The translations under genes and the position numbers were made by a program. A DNA stretch of 64,000 nucleotides from Zygnema cylindricum (Eukaryota; Streptophyta; Zygnematophyceae; Zygnematales; Zygnemataceae), in the NCBI GenBank assembly GCA_037447655.1, contig JBBHKE010002169.1:63477-127476 (forward strand), in the 5' to 3' direction. Of this stretch, positions 20,681 through 31,090 are shown in pieces; position 1 is the first letter of the stretch, and every line of letters begins with the position of its first letter. Below the pieces are notes generated by a model. That model ran no database searches. It was given only the letters and a program-made list of their open reading frames with translations, and had not been told where the DNA came from.

Positions 20681-21260
20681 GGTAAGCCACCCCTCTTTGA
20701 TCTATTTTGGTCTGTTTCATGAAGTTTGGGTTGCCACGCCTTTGTTAGTTGCACATTTCTGTCGGTGTTTGGATTTGCTTTGGTCGACTTGCTTGTCTCC
20801 TTGGCTGTCTCCACTTTCTGTGTGCAAGCTTTGTACATGCGTAAAGTTAGACTTATCCCTTTGCTTGGTGCGAGCCTCCTTCTTTTTGTTATTGTCATTT
20901 GATTGTGAGTGTCTGACCTTGTCTCCTTCTAATCCATCACTTGCATGTGACCTGTTGGAGCCATCCGAGTTTGTGTCGACTTTAGACATTTTTGTTGTGC
21001 TCGATTCAATATCCAGCAACAACTCTACAACTTCGTTCCACTCACACTGTTCCGAGTTCTGCTCCTCCAACCAAGTGAGGACATCTGCGAACTACTTAAA
21101 TAGTGAGAGAATCAACCAACAAATCTGCGTGGCCATTGAAAAGATTATGACTGCTGACTTTCCTTGGTCTAATAGGTTAGAATAGTGAGTGATGTATGAT
21201 TTGATGGGTGTTCCATCTTGATAAAATGTTTGGAGGATCATCTTTGTTTGCTCGGTCCTC
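20681..21260 (-). pseudogene. A2 gag-like remnant
   Basis: The minus-strand frame 21070-20717 begins MEEQNSEQCEWNEVVELLLD and continues through KVDTNSDGSNRS, the same order as in A1 gag (WLEEQ, EWSQVVEVLLE, VDTNHDGSN). The preceding Gag core (QTFYQDGTPI) lies upstream at about 21220-21100 in shifted frames. The tail is Lys/Gln-rich. Confidence 0.6.
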
Positions 21261-21596
21261 TTACACCATCAGGGTGTGATCTGCCTCTCTACGCTTTTAA
21301 CTGAGTTGTGGTCGCCTTTTGTACTTCGAGAGCTCTCTGCACCTTTCCATGTTGTCTCCTCCATCCTCTTTGACCATGCCGAATTTTTGTCATGATGCTT
21401 CATTTTCTCCCCTTGGGAGAATGTCTTGTCTTAATTGGCCTCAGATGAAACCGTTCAGATCTTGTTTTTTGTTTGCTGCCTTTTCAGCTACTACAGGAAT
21501 CAGATGTGACATCGCCTTGGACTCACTGCTCGAATTCACTTGCGCTCATCTCCTCTACTCAAAGAATTGTGAAGCCACACAGGGCACCACTCAAAG

Positions 21597-21609
21597 TGGG
21601 CCCATAACC
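21597..21609 (-). other. A2 primer-binding site
   Basis: On the minus strand, GGTTATGGGCCCA directly follows the LTR. It is an exact 13-base match to the complement of the plant initiator tRNA-Met anticodon arm. Confidence 0.8.
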
Positions 21610-22269
21610 TATTAGTTTTAGGTGCTCACCTTAGCCTTTGGCCGAGGGCTAAAGTAGATAAGCCTAGAACATACACTAAAAAGGGCGCTGATATGTGTCT
21701 CACAAGGGTTTAAAGGTGGGAGAAGAAATAGATGGAGAGAATAGAGAGAGGCAGGTTTAAATAACTTCGAATGGAGTTATAGAAATAGGAATTACAATTG
21801 TGTCAAAGGACATTTTTTATCTAATAAAGTAGGATTCTCCTCCTATAATCTAAAATGTCTAATCTCTATGATTTGTGATGATCTCTGATCTCTTTGTGCA
21901 ATGTGATTTGATAAGCTTAAAACACCATTGTCTAAACAAATTTTTATCTTATGATGTGATGTGTGAGAGAGAAAGATCTCTTGCTATGCAATACCCTCTA
22001 TTTGTACATGTGTGCACTCCTGTCCAATGATGAATGTGCACTCGTGTGGTTTAATCGCTACACGCCAAAATATGCAATGTCAGCCATCGGTGGCCGCACC
22101 CAAAGATGCGTCAGAATTTCCGCCAAAAAGTTGGTGTTGTGAAATTGTCACTCGATTGTGTACGATTTGATCTTGTCGTCTGTACAATATCGGCGATCCG
22201 ATTTCCGTACACAATATCGGCGCTCCGATATCCGTAAATAATATTGTCCGAGATCGCCTAAAAACAACA
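21610..22269 (-). repeat. A2 5' LTR
   Basis: It starts TGTTGTTTTTAGGCGATC at 22269 and ends CTAAAACTAATA at 21610. The foldback ATATCGG-CGCT-CCGATAT is present as in A1. Confidence 0.87.
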
Positions 22270-23104
22270 GCAACAACTTCACATGAGGTGTGGCGCATTT
22301 TATGTAGCTCTTACGAAACTAACATTTGGTTGCATCGTTAGGCGCTATGTTGTTAATATAACGGTGCTAAAAAAGATCCAAATAAGAGTATGCTTTTATT
22401 TATTCAACGCATTAAATCGTTGGCAGGCCGTCTTTAATGTATTAATTACACTATAACTCATGAAGATCTCATAAGTATTATTTTTGGCGTCTACGTGTCT
22501 CTTTTGACTCTTTTTCCAATACGGTTAGTACAGATGCCTCTATTGTCACGCTCTCAAATCTCACTAAACGTCAACATGAAGAAACTCATTTAAATCTTAA
22601 CAAACCTGCCTTTTCTACTTATGGATCAGCTTTGTTTGTCTCTTCTCCAAAGTAATTTCGAAATCTTGCAGGATCTCCACTCTTCTGCAAATATTGCAAA
22701 GAGCGCGATAAATGGTGGATGCGTGCCCCGCATTGGCTTGAAAATGAGAAATAGAACGTGCGGCTAGGGGATCGCGAAGACTTCCCCACGAAATTGCAAA
22801 TTCGAAGTCTTTTGCGTACCCCAATGGCGCCGCCACGCTAGCTGGTCATTTGGCGCATGTGACTATCGACTTTAATCTTCCGTATGGTCCTCCCCCACCA
22901 CCGTGGTACCCTACTCCTCATTACTACCATCCTCCTCAAAATCGGCCAATTTCCAACCCAAACATTGGATCTGCGTCCCCTACGGTTGTACCCGTCCTAG
23001 ATGTACCTCCCTCTATTCCACCCTTGGACTATGGGTACGCTTTTTCACAATCAAGTAATGTGTCTGATTGGCTTATTGATTGCGGCGTATCTCATCATAT
23101 GTGA
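22270..23104 (+). pseudogene. C gag C-terminus and start of protease (right-hand part)
   Basis: It begins inside gag (CAACTTCACATGAGG, matching 15310) and repeats the region to the zinc knuckle, now read CKYCKERDKWWM and so damaged. A Pro-rich linker follows (YGPPPPPWYPTPHYYHPP), then SDWLIDCGVSHHM, where the DSGA protease motif is altered to DCGV, and a stop at about 23102. The Pro-rich linker before protease is usual for this copia lineage. Confidence 0.72.
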
Positions 23105-24340
23105 TGTAACCGTGACAATATGTTTAATGTTGTTCCCTTTCAAGTACCTTTAGCATTTTTTTTTGGAAACACTATGGAACTGACTTCCACTCTCGTTAGA
23201 CAGGTGTATTTTAATACTGGTTCGCACGCTTCTCGTCTAATAATCTTAGATAAAGTTTATTTTGTCCCCAACCTCGCTAGTTCGACTTCACGCCATGGGA
23301 GTTTTGGCATCAATACTAAATCGAATGTTCAGTTATTTTCTTCTAATAAAAATCTCATATGTAGTGGAACTCGGTTAGGAAATCTCTATATTTTAGATTT
23401 TTTCAATGATGTCACTCATGCCTCTTAAGCCCACTCTCCCTCTTCTTCCTCTTTTCTCACATGGCATCTTCGATTTGGCCACCTCATTGGTGCTAGCCTA
23501 GCTTCTCTTAGTAAAGGGCTTGTACTTGGGATTACTCCATTTAATGAGAACAAAATTGACTTTTGTCATGGTTGTATTCTTGGAAAAATGCCTCGCTTTC
23601 CTTTTCTGTCTTCTTCTTCTCGCTCTTTGGCTCCTCTTGATCTCACTCATAGTGATGTGTGCGGTCCTATTCCCATACAAAGATATTATGGTGTCTCTTA
23701 TTTCCTCACCTTTATTGATGACTTTTCTCGCTTTACATATATTTATTTCATGCATCATAAATCTAAAGTTTTCACTCGTTTTCAACACTTCAAAGCCCTT
23801 TTGGAAAATCACTTATCCTCTCGCATCAAAACCATACGCACGGATAATAGTGGGGAGTTTGTCTCTAATGCTTTTTTTGAGTAATTACTATCCCATGGCA
23901 TTTCCCACCACAAAACTTCTCCTCATTCCCCGCAGCAAAATGGTGATGCTAAGCGCCTAAACCGCACTTTCATTAATATGTCTCGCTCTCTCCTCCACTT
24001 TGCTTCCTTACCATTCCATTTTTGGGCTAAAGCATTACTAACATCCTCCTATCTTCGCAATCGCTCCCCTACTTCTTCTCTTTTAAACAAAACCCCCTTT
24101 GAGGCGTGGCATGCTACTAAACCCGATTTTTCTTACCTCCGCATTTTTGGGTGCGAAGCATACTATAAAATTCTTCCCCCATCCAATGTCAAATTAGATG
24201 CTCAAGCCATACGCGGAATTTTTGTGGGATATTCCCCTAATTCCAAAGCCTATCGCATTTGGTATCCCTCTTCACGCTGATTTATCACCACACGTGACGT
24301 TATTTTTCATGAAACTCCTCTCATACGCACGCTTGTACTT
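23105..24340 (+). pseudogene. C protease tail, GAG-pre-integrase and integrase remnant
   Basis: Open pieces 23120-23428 (protease C-terminal part), 23450-23600 (WHLRFGHL, DFCHGCILGKMPRFPF, zinc-binding), 23588-23884 (integrase: LTHSDVCGPI with the first Asp, FLTFIDDFSRFTYIYFMHH, IRTDNSGEFVSNAF with the second) and a stop at 23883. Then SPQQNGDAKRLNRTF, where the catalytic Glu position is read Lys-Arg after A, and 23978-24280 (FWAKALLTSSYLRNRSPTS, LRIFGCEAY, GIFVGYSPNSKAYRIW). Stops at 23883 and 24278 and the altered EQNGVAE-type box mark it as dead. Confidence 0.75.
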
Positions 24341-24789
24341 GATTTGCCAATGACCCCTTTACCCCGTTTATTCCCTACTTATGAAACTGTCCCCACTAAT
24401 TTTGTTACTGCCTTACCTACGCCCCCTTTAACACCTTCCCTTTTTACGCCCCCTTTAATCCGTCACATTTCTCCAATTTCCTCCAGTATCTCTCAATCTT
24501 CAGATTCTGTTACGCCTGGGAATTGCAGTGACTTGTCACGCGAAGTACAATCCGCAATTTCTGATGGTCCTCCACCTGTGGTATAACCCGCGGCACTTTC
24601 CGATTCTATTATGTCCGAGAATTGCGGAGATTTGTCAGTTCAAGTACAGTCCGCTATTTTTCGGCGGTCCTCCCCTTGTGGTACTGACCGTGGCGCGTGA
24701 CGCTTTGGTCTTTGACAGGAAAAATTCCACTTTGATCCTTGAAACGACAAACTTGCAAACCGGTCTGGAAAATTTGTCGTCGCCTAGTT

Positions 24790-26505
24790 TGGTTTGCCGT
24801 ACAGACCTTGTTACGTCGCTGACATCACACATCGAAAACAAATTGCCTTACGTCACAGTACTCGTATTATTCAGCCGACTTCGAAGATCCGCGAGAATCT
24901 CACTCACGCCAACATTGTCGACGATAAAGATCCTCCTTTCTTAAATGCCGCTTTGAAACGACCGGATGCTGACAAGTGGCGGCTTGTTGCTACTCAGAAG
25001 AACAATGCATTAATGTCGAATAATACCTGGATGCTTTCTACCGTTCCACCGAATCGGCGTGCGATTGGATCTAAATGGGTTTTTAAGATTAAACGGCTGG
25101 AAGATGGATCTGCGGACCTTTACAAAGCACGCCTAGTCGCCAAAGGGTACCTACAAACAGAAGGCATTGACTACAACGAGACTTTTGCTCCTGTCGCAAA
25201 GTTTTACTCCATCCGTACTACTTTGTCTTTTGCTACATTTCATGACTAGGAGTTACAACAACTCGACATCAAAACGGCTTTTCTTCATGGAAGTCTTGTA
25301 GAAGATATTTTTATGGAACAACCACCTGGTTATGCTATATCTGGTTTTGACACACTTGTTTGTCATTTGCGCAAGTCTATTTATGGTCTTAAACAGTCAC
25401 CTAGAGTATGGCATCAGACTCTTGTCGCAACAATAATTAAAGAAGGTTTTAAGGAAATTAGTGAGGATCCAGGAATCTATATTAGAGGTATAGGGGATCA
25501 GTTAATCATTATCATTATTTACGTAGACGACTTGATTCTTGCTGGTCCTAGTAAGTCGTCGATTCATCAGGTCAAAGGCATTCTTTCCACGTATTGGCCT
25601 ATGACAGATTTAGGCAATCTTGACTATTGCTTAGGCATCACTATTCTCCATCAACGGTCTGCACGCATTTTGCAAACGAGTCAGGAGCATTACATTTTTT
25701 ATCTCCTTGAGCATTTTGACATGTTAAATTGCAATTCGTGCCTACTCCTCTTGATCCTAACACCACTCTTACCAAAATGACTTCCGATGGGAATGCCCAA
25801 GGACATATGAGCTCACTTTATCAGTCGATTATAGGAAAATTGATGTATGTTATGTTTAGGACACAGCTAGATATTTGCATCGCAATTTGTCTCTTGTCTC
25901 AATTTTCGCATTGTGCCACTCAAACCCATATTCAAGCCGCAAAGCGTGTCCTTTGCTACCTCGAAGGCACAAAACATCTTCATCTCACTTTTTTCCATCC
26001 TTCACCTTCTTCTTCATCTTTTTCTCCGGACACTTCCATTATTGGTTTTTGCGATGCGGATTGGGGTAATCAACCCGACGATCGTCGTTCCATTTCCGGT
26101 GTGTGATTTTTTAGGAGGTGGCCTTGTCTCTTGGTCGTCGCGCAAGCGAGTCATTCTTGCTCTTTCATCCACGGAGGAGGAATATATGGCCGGCATGATT
26201 GCCACAAAATAGGCTATTTGGTTCCGATGCCTTCTTTCCGATTTCTCTTTCCCTCCTTCTTCTCCCACCTCTATATTTTTGTGATTCTGAAGGGGCATAT
26301 GCTCTTATGAAAAACCCTTTCCATCATACACGCACTAAGCATATTGATATCCAATTTCACTTCACTCAAGATAAGATTCTTGATGGCACGGTTTCCTTCT
26401 CTCATTGTGCCAGTGGCTCTCAACTTGTTGATTTTCTCACCAAACCTCTCCTTTGCCATTTATTTTACCATCACATTTTCCATGCCAATCTTTTTGATTA
26501 ACCAT
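24790..26505 (+). pseudogene. C reverse transcriptase and RNase H remnant
   Basis: RVT_2 motifs: GSKWVFKIKRLEDGS, ARLVAKGYLQTEGIDYNETF, a TAG at 25247, LDIKTAFLHGSLVEDIFM, IYGLKQSPRVWHQ, and an intact YVDDLIL (about 25518-25538). DLGNLDYCLGITI follows, then a frameshift near 25735, TPLDPNTTL, IGKLMYV and RNase H pieces (FCDADWGNQPDDRRSISGV, SSTEEEYM, KHIDIQFHFTQDKI). It ends VDFLTKPL and a C-terminus near 26501. Frames shift at least three times. Upstream, 24290-24790 is a Pro/Ser/Thr-rich linker in shifted frames. Confidence 0.78.
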
Positions 26506-26511
26506 GCTTTA

Positions 26512-26523
26512 ATCGAGGGGGGG
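26512..26523 (+). other. C polypurine tract
   Basis: AATCGAGGGGGG abuts the 3' LTR. It is the expected plus-strand primer site. Confidence 0.75.
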
Positions 26524-26997
26524 TGTTGAAATTACATTAAGCATTCTTCACTATTTTAGTGTTTTACTCGCTATGCTATTGGTATTGTACTACAGTTTAG
26601 TGTTTTGTACTTTATTTTAGTGAATTGTACATACCTTTGTTAGAGTTGATGATTTTTGCGTAGGAATCTTCATTTTAACTTTGATTCTTTTAAACATACC
26701 TAGATGTACCTTCCTAGGTTACGCCTAGATTAGTTGTACCTTTTTTAGAGCCTTTTCGGCTACCCTTTAGAGCCTTTTCGGCTAACCTTTTTGTTTTGTC
26801 TAACTATAAAGACTCCCTTGTGTCTATGTGTAAATTAATCAATTAAAGACACTCAAAATGACAAACCTCTCACTTGCTCTCTTGTTTGTCGTCACTCTCT
26901 TTTGTCTATATTTATCTTGGACTTTTCTTTCCTTTTGGCCACTCTTTGCTATTTTGTCTTTTAGCTTTCTCAGCCTTTTGTGACTTCACATTCAATA
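26524..26997 (+). repeat. C 3' LTR
   Basis: It starts TGTTGAAATTACATTAAGC and ends GACTTCACATTCAATA. The LTR start codon of the 5' copy (ATG at 15011) is GTG here. Confidence 0.85.
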
Positions 26998-27130
26998 AGA
27001 AGGATAACTAAGAGAGAGAGAGATAGCGAGGGAGGGAGAGACATAAGGAGAGTGAGAAAGCGAAGGAGAAAGAAAAGGAAAGAGAAAGAGAGGAATCGCT
27101 GGAACGAAGACGAGGCGAGGGAGAGGGCGG
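26998..27130. other. Purine-rich host sequence
   Basis: GA-rich, resembling 2651-2680 plus 14489-14550. It is probably the target locus of B and C. Confidence 0.5.
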
Positions 27131-27558
27131 GAAGCTGGTGCGGAAGCTCTAAAAATGTGAATTCGATGCTTTGGGTTGCACTTCAACCAATATGTGCAAT
27201 CCGCCATTCTCTCCCCTTCCCCGATGGTAAGTTCGTTTCTCACCGGCTTTATCAATCCCTCTTTTTGCCAAATTGGGATGATTCCGCTATCTTCAGCTTG
27301 GGGATAAAAATAGAGGTTACGTTTGAAGTTGGGAACATAGAGCACATTTTTGATTGTGCTAGTGACTAGTTTGCCATCTACTAACGCCTCGATCTCAATG
27401 TCTCCCTTTCCTGTGTAAAGAGACGTGTGATTGTCTCCTATATATATGCGGGAGGGAAGAGTCTCCTTGAAGTTGGAGAACCACTCTTGACGATAGCACA
27501 TGTGTTCGAACGCCCTAGTGTCCACCATTCTATCGTTGTTGTTGATCGAGAGGGTGGA
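27131..27558 (-). pseudogene. Fragment of a B-like copia protease region
   Basis: The minus-strand frame from 27528 reads MVDTRAFEHMCYRQEWFSNF, TGKGDIEIEALVDGKLV, NVLYVPNFKRNLYFYPQAED and GEGERMADCTYWLKCNP, collinear with B 9951-10335. The protease motif DTGAS is read DTRAF. The homology stops near 27165, where the purine-rich sequence takes over. No LTR is associated with it. Confidence 0.75.
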
Positions 27559-27561
27559 CCC

Positions 27562-28401
27562 TATTGATTTTGGAAAACTATAAGTCTTAGTAAATTAGTG
27601 TGACAACACAAAGGTAGTAATCTGTCACTAAGTTCACAAGGACATCACTTGAGAGCAGTATAGGACAATGCAGCTGCTATGCAGACAGAGCAACGCAGCA
27701 CTACAGCTGCTATGCAGACAAGAGCAGCATTGCAGTGAAGCTGCGACAAAGACAGGACAAATGCAGCTGCGGTTACTTTAGATATGATCCGTACAGACAA
27801 CGCAGCTGCTGTTATCTTGGATATGATTCGGTACGTGACATCGCAGCTGCAATTGATATGAATCAAGTCAATGGACGAGATTTATAAGAGTATCACAAGT
27901 GACTTAGCCGACAAGTATTTGTACAATCACTTAATATAGATTCTGAGTTACATTGACTATACGATGATAGATTGGGTTGGCAAGATTAGGAACATGTAGA
28001 TCTCAGTAGGTGGGTTGATTTTCGATGTACCTCTCAGGTACACTTGTATCAGAGGTACACTTGTATCGGCGGTAGAACACGAGGAGTATAAGACTTAGGA
28101 CTAAGAGCATTTTATGTATCCAGACTTCCTGGTTGTAAACTGCAAACAGTTTTTGGGAAACTTCAGAGTATTATATCTTGAGTGTTGTCGGGTCAATTGT
28201 GCTCAAACTTTAAAAGTTGTCAGTGTTTATGCTACTCTATATTCTGATAGAGTTTTGTGAGGTTTGGATGCTTTTATAAGATTTGGTGAGCAATGTAAAA
28301 CAGTTGTTTGATAAGATTCTTGATACCTTCTAAGAGTGTATCATGTCTACTTCTACTACTACTGCTGCTCCTCCACCTGCACCGGTGGTTGTAGAACAAC
28401 A
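27562..28401 (+). repeat. E 5' LTR (left boundary uncertain)
   Basis: The right end is fixed by the match 28240-28401 to 31100-31262. The last 59 bp code for the first 20 residues of Gag. A TATA-like GTATAAGAC is near 28087. A CAGCTG-rich block occupies 27660-27850. Confidence 0.6.
27660..27850 (+). repeat. Cluster of GCAGCTGC-type palindromes in the E LTR
   Basis: At least five CAGCTG hexamers, several as GCAGCTGC, are spaced irregularly and embedded in a degenerate GCAGACA/GCAGCA repeat. It may serve as a promoter or enhancer array, since CAGCTG is an E-box form, but no function is shown by sequence alone. Confidence 0.6.
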
Positions 28402-29140
28402 AGTTATGGGCTTGTCATCGAGAATTCCTATTTTTTCTGGGGAAAAGTATGTTTACTGGGCGGATATGGTGGAGACACATTTTGAGAATGTCAATCTTTT
28501 GGACATATTGGATGGTTCGCTAGATGAATCTGATCCGTCATGGTCTAAGAAAAATACGCAAGCTCGCTCTATTCTGAAATTCTGTATATCTCAAGACTTA
28601 GCTATGTCTCGGATAAAAATGAAAAAATCAATTGATATCCGGAAATCTCTTAAAACTGATTATGAAAAAGCTAATGTCCAAGAAGAACTCTTATTGGCAA
28701 GAAAAATTTGGGACAATAAATACACTGGCGATACAATGGCTGAATATTCTAACAAGTTTCGTATCCTTGTAGATGCACATGATTGCGCAGGTGGGGATTT
28801 TCCTCAGTTTCAACAGGCAGCATTGCTCATGCGGGGTCTCCCTCGTAGTATGAAAGGAGCATCTGATATGTTCAAACAAAAAGATAAAGCTACTTTACAG
28901 TTAGCTATCAATATTCTGCTAGAGGAGGAAGCTACATCTAATATTCTCAATGTTGAGCAAGTAGAGGCTTTTAATTCAGACTTTGAGAGGAAAGGATAGT
29001 TTAATCAGCAACGAAATCAGTTCAATCAGCTCAGACAGTTTAATCAGGGTGGGAATAGACAAACCAACAATGCATGTTTTTATTCTAGTGAGAGGGGTCA
29101 TGGATACAAATTTTGTCCTAAGCTTAAAAAAGCTAACGAT
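28343..29140 (+). pseudogene. E gag, starting in the LTR and crossing the primer site
   Basis: The frame starts at ATG 28343 in the LTR (MSTSTTTAAPPPAPVVVEQQ), crosses the primer site as VMG, and runs to a TAG at 28997-28999. PIFSGEKYVYWADMVETHF is the copia Gag N-terminal signature, and the core includes EELLLARKIWDNKYTGDTMA and LLMRGLPRSM. After the stop the Gln/Asn-rich tail and a zinc knuckle read CFYSSERGHGYKFC, where the second Cys has become Ser. Apart from the stop, the first 218 codons are intact. An alternative start is the ATG inside the primer site (28406-28408). Confidence 0.75.
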
Positions 29141-29199
29141 ACAGGTTTATACAAGTTGGGGTGGAAACAAAGTCAGTTTTACAAAAACTTCACGGGGCC

Positions 29200-30170
29200 T
29201 TCACCTCGTGGAAATGCACTGTTTTATACCACTTCATCACTCCAAGACGAGCCTCTTACATTTTCTGAGGAGGATGAAACGGATCTATTTGCTATTGCGG
29301 CAACGATGGAAGGCGCGAAGGACCCTAGTTTGATAATGGATACTGGAGCGTCAGCCCACATGTGTTGGAACAAAGCCATCTTCACAAATCTGAAAACAAC
29401 GTTGGAGAAAAACATTTATTATGCTTGTGGAATGAGTGTTCAAACTCGTGCTGTGGGTGATGTGTCTTTGCTAGTGGATGTGGATGGCAAAGCACCTGAA
29501 AGAACTCTTCACACTGTCTTATTTGTGCATGACTTTAGAAAAATTTGTTTTCTACGTCCTTGGTAGAGAGTAAAGGCTTTGAGGTTAATTTGAAAAATGG
29601 TAGGCAGGTTGTTAACAAAAATGACAAAGTCGTAGTTACAAGTACTAGAGATAATAGCAAGATGTACCGAATGGATATGGCTAATACAATGGAGAATGAT
29701 GTTCTGTACTCCAGTGTTTTGCATTCAGATGAGTTGTGGCATAAAAGATTAGGCCATGTAAACTATGATAGTTTGAGAAAAATGGTCCTTGCTAGAAAAA
29801 TAGAGGGTGTATCAATCACAAATCAGCCAGTCAAAACATGTGATGGCTGCGCTTTGGGAAAAATCCACAGACTACCATTTCCTAAAGAGTCTGAGCATCG
29901 GTCCACAAAACTTTTACTACAAATTCACTCGGATGTTTTTTGTCCTGCGAAGGTTCCATCTGTTCGGTGAATGAAATATATGGTCACCTTCACAGATGAT
30001 TTCTCATGATTTACAAAAGTTTACTTCATGAAGGAGAAGAGTGAAGTGTTTGGTCACTTCAAACACTATAAAGCACATGTTGAAAAACTTCATGATTTAC
30101 CTATTTTGCAACTCAGATCGGACAATGGTGGTGACATAGATCAAAAGAATTTGAAACCTTGTCTACGTTT
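29200..30170 (+). pseudogene. E protease, GAG-pre-integrase and truncated integrase
   Basis: LIMDTGASAHMCW gives an intact-looking protease motif near 29330. A frameshift near 29545 follows LFVHDFRK. 29545-29970 carries ELWHKRLGHVNYDSL and CDGCALGKIHRLPFP (HHCC zinc region), and then IHSDVFCPAKVPS with the first integrase Asp. After the stop near 29968 come YMVTFTDDFS, a stop, and LRSDNGGD (second Asp, about 30115). The sequence then jumps to RT, so the third catalytic Glu is deleted. Confidence 0.75.
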
Positions 30171-31090
30171 TAAAAGGTGAAAATGGGATAGTGAATATAT
30201 CACTGTATGTAGATGATTTACTATTAATTAACAAATCAATGGTTGAAATTAACAAAATCAAAACTACTCTAAACTCACGATTCGAGATGAAAGATCTCGG
30301 TGAGGCAAAATATATTTTCGGTATTCAAGTAGAGAGGGACTGAAATAAGAAAGTAATAAAATTGACTGAAAAAGAGGCTATTGGAAACATGTTAGATGAG
30401 TATGGAATGCGGGGGGCAAAAAAGGATGTCTAACTCCAATGGAATTTCGGCAGAAGCTAGAGGGAGAAGAGACAGAACCAGGTGTCATTGTTAGCGAGTA
30501 TTTAGAGTCAAGGGAGAATGATTCTATGACACAAATACCTTACAGACAAATAGTGGGAAGCTTAATATATTTCATGAACTTTACCCGTCTTGACATTGTT
30601 GCATCAGTCGGGGTACTGAGCAGGAGGCTAGAGAATCCGAGAAAATCTGATTGTGATACAACAACGAGAGTCTTAAGGTATTAGGCATGATCAAAAGAAC
30701 TTAAACTCACACTCGGCAGAGGAGAAGTGAAGCTACAAACGTGGAGTGATGCAAGCTATGGCGACATATAAAGTCGGAAATACACCACGGGATTCGTTTT
30801 TCAAATTGGGAACGGAACGTGATGCTGGAGCAGCAAACTTCAAAGGTTACAGCGCAGTCGACAATAGATTCAGAATATATAGCAGCAAGCTCGGCCCTCA
30901 AAGAGCTCTTATCAGTAAAATCCATGTTGCAAGAATTAGGATACATGCAGGTCAGGTCGCAGATGATCTGGTGTGATAACCAAGTTGCCATTGCCATTGC
31001 CTTTAACCCAAGTCACCACTTCAAGAGTAAGCACATGGATGTACGATTACACTTTGTAAGAGAAAAAGTGTTCTCTAGGGCTATCAAATT
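30171..31090 (+). pseudogene. E reverse transcriptase C-terminal half and RNase H
   Basis: It begins at LYVDDLLLI (30203-30229), directly after integrase, so the first half of RT is missing. RFEMKDLGEAKYIFGIQVERD follows, then a stop, and KEAIGNML. The open piece 30439-30684 has YRQIVGSLIYFMNFTRLDI. RNase H is scattered over three frames (TWSDASYGD, STIDSEYIAASSALKELLSV, CDNQVAIAIAFNPSHHFKSK), ending HMDVRLHFVREKV before the join to the LTR at about 31091. Confidence 0.72.

Larger units (their letters stand above)
15883..22269 (-). mobile_element. A2: A-family element with an extra partial internal region (LTR-internal-LTR-internal)
   Basis: Read on the minus strand: LTR (22269-21610), internal region (21609-17120), LTR (17119-16462), then a second copy of the primer site, leader and gag start (16461 to about 15883) that ends abruptly in element C. 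The two LTRs share the ends TGTTGTTTTTAG / CTAAAACTAATA. Copy content matches A1: gag, accessory region, 3' block, no pol. An element sharing an LTR with a truncated second interior is the expected product of LTR-LTR recombination. Confidence 0.82.
14557..26997 (+). mobile_element. C: decayed Ty1/copia element(s), split by A-family material
   Basis: LTRs at 14557-15028 and 26524-26997 (472 and 474 bp, about 93% identical by eye) enclose gag, protease, integrase, RT and RNase H remnants in copia order. The interior is interrupted at 15883-22269 by minus-strand A-family sequence. The parts left and right of the interruption overlap by about 575 bp (15305-15882 matches 22270-22849 at roughly 85%), so this is not one element with a simple insertion. 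See findings. Confidence 0.8.
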
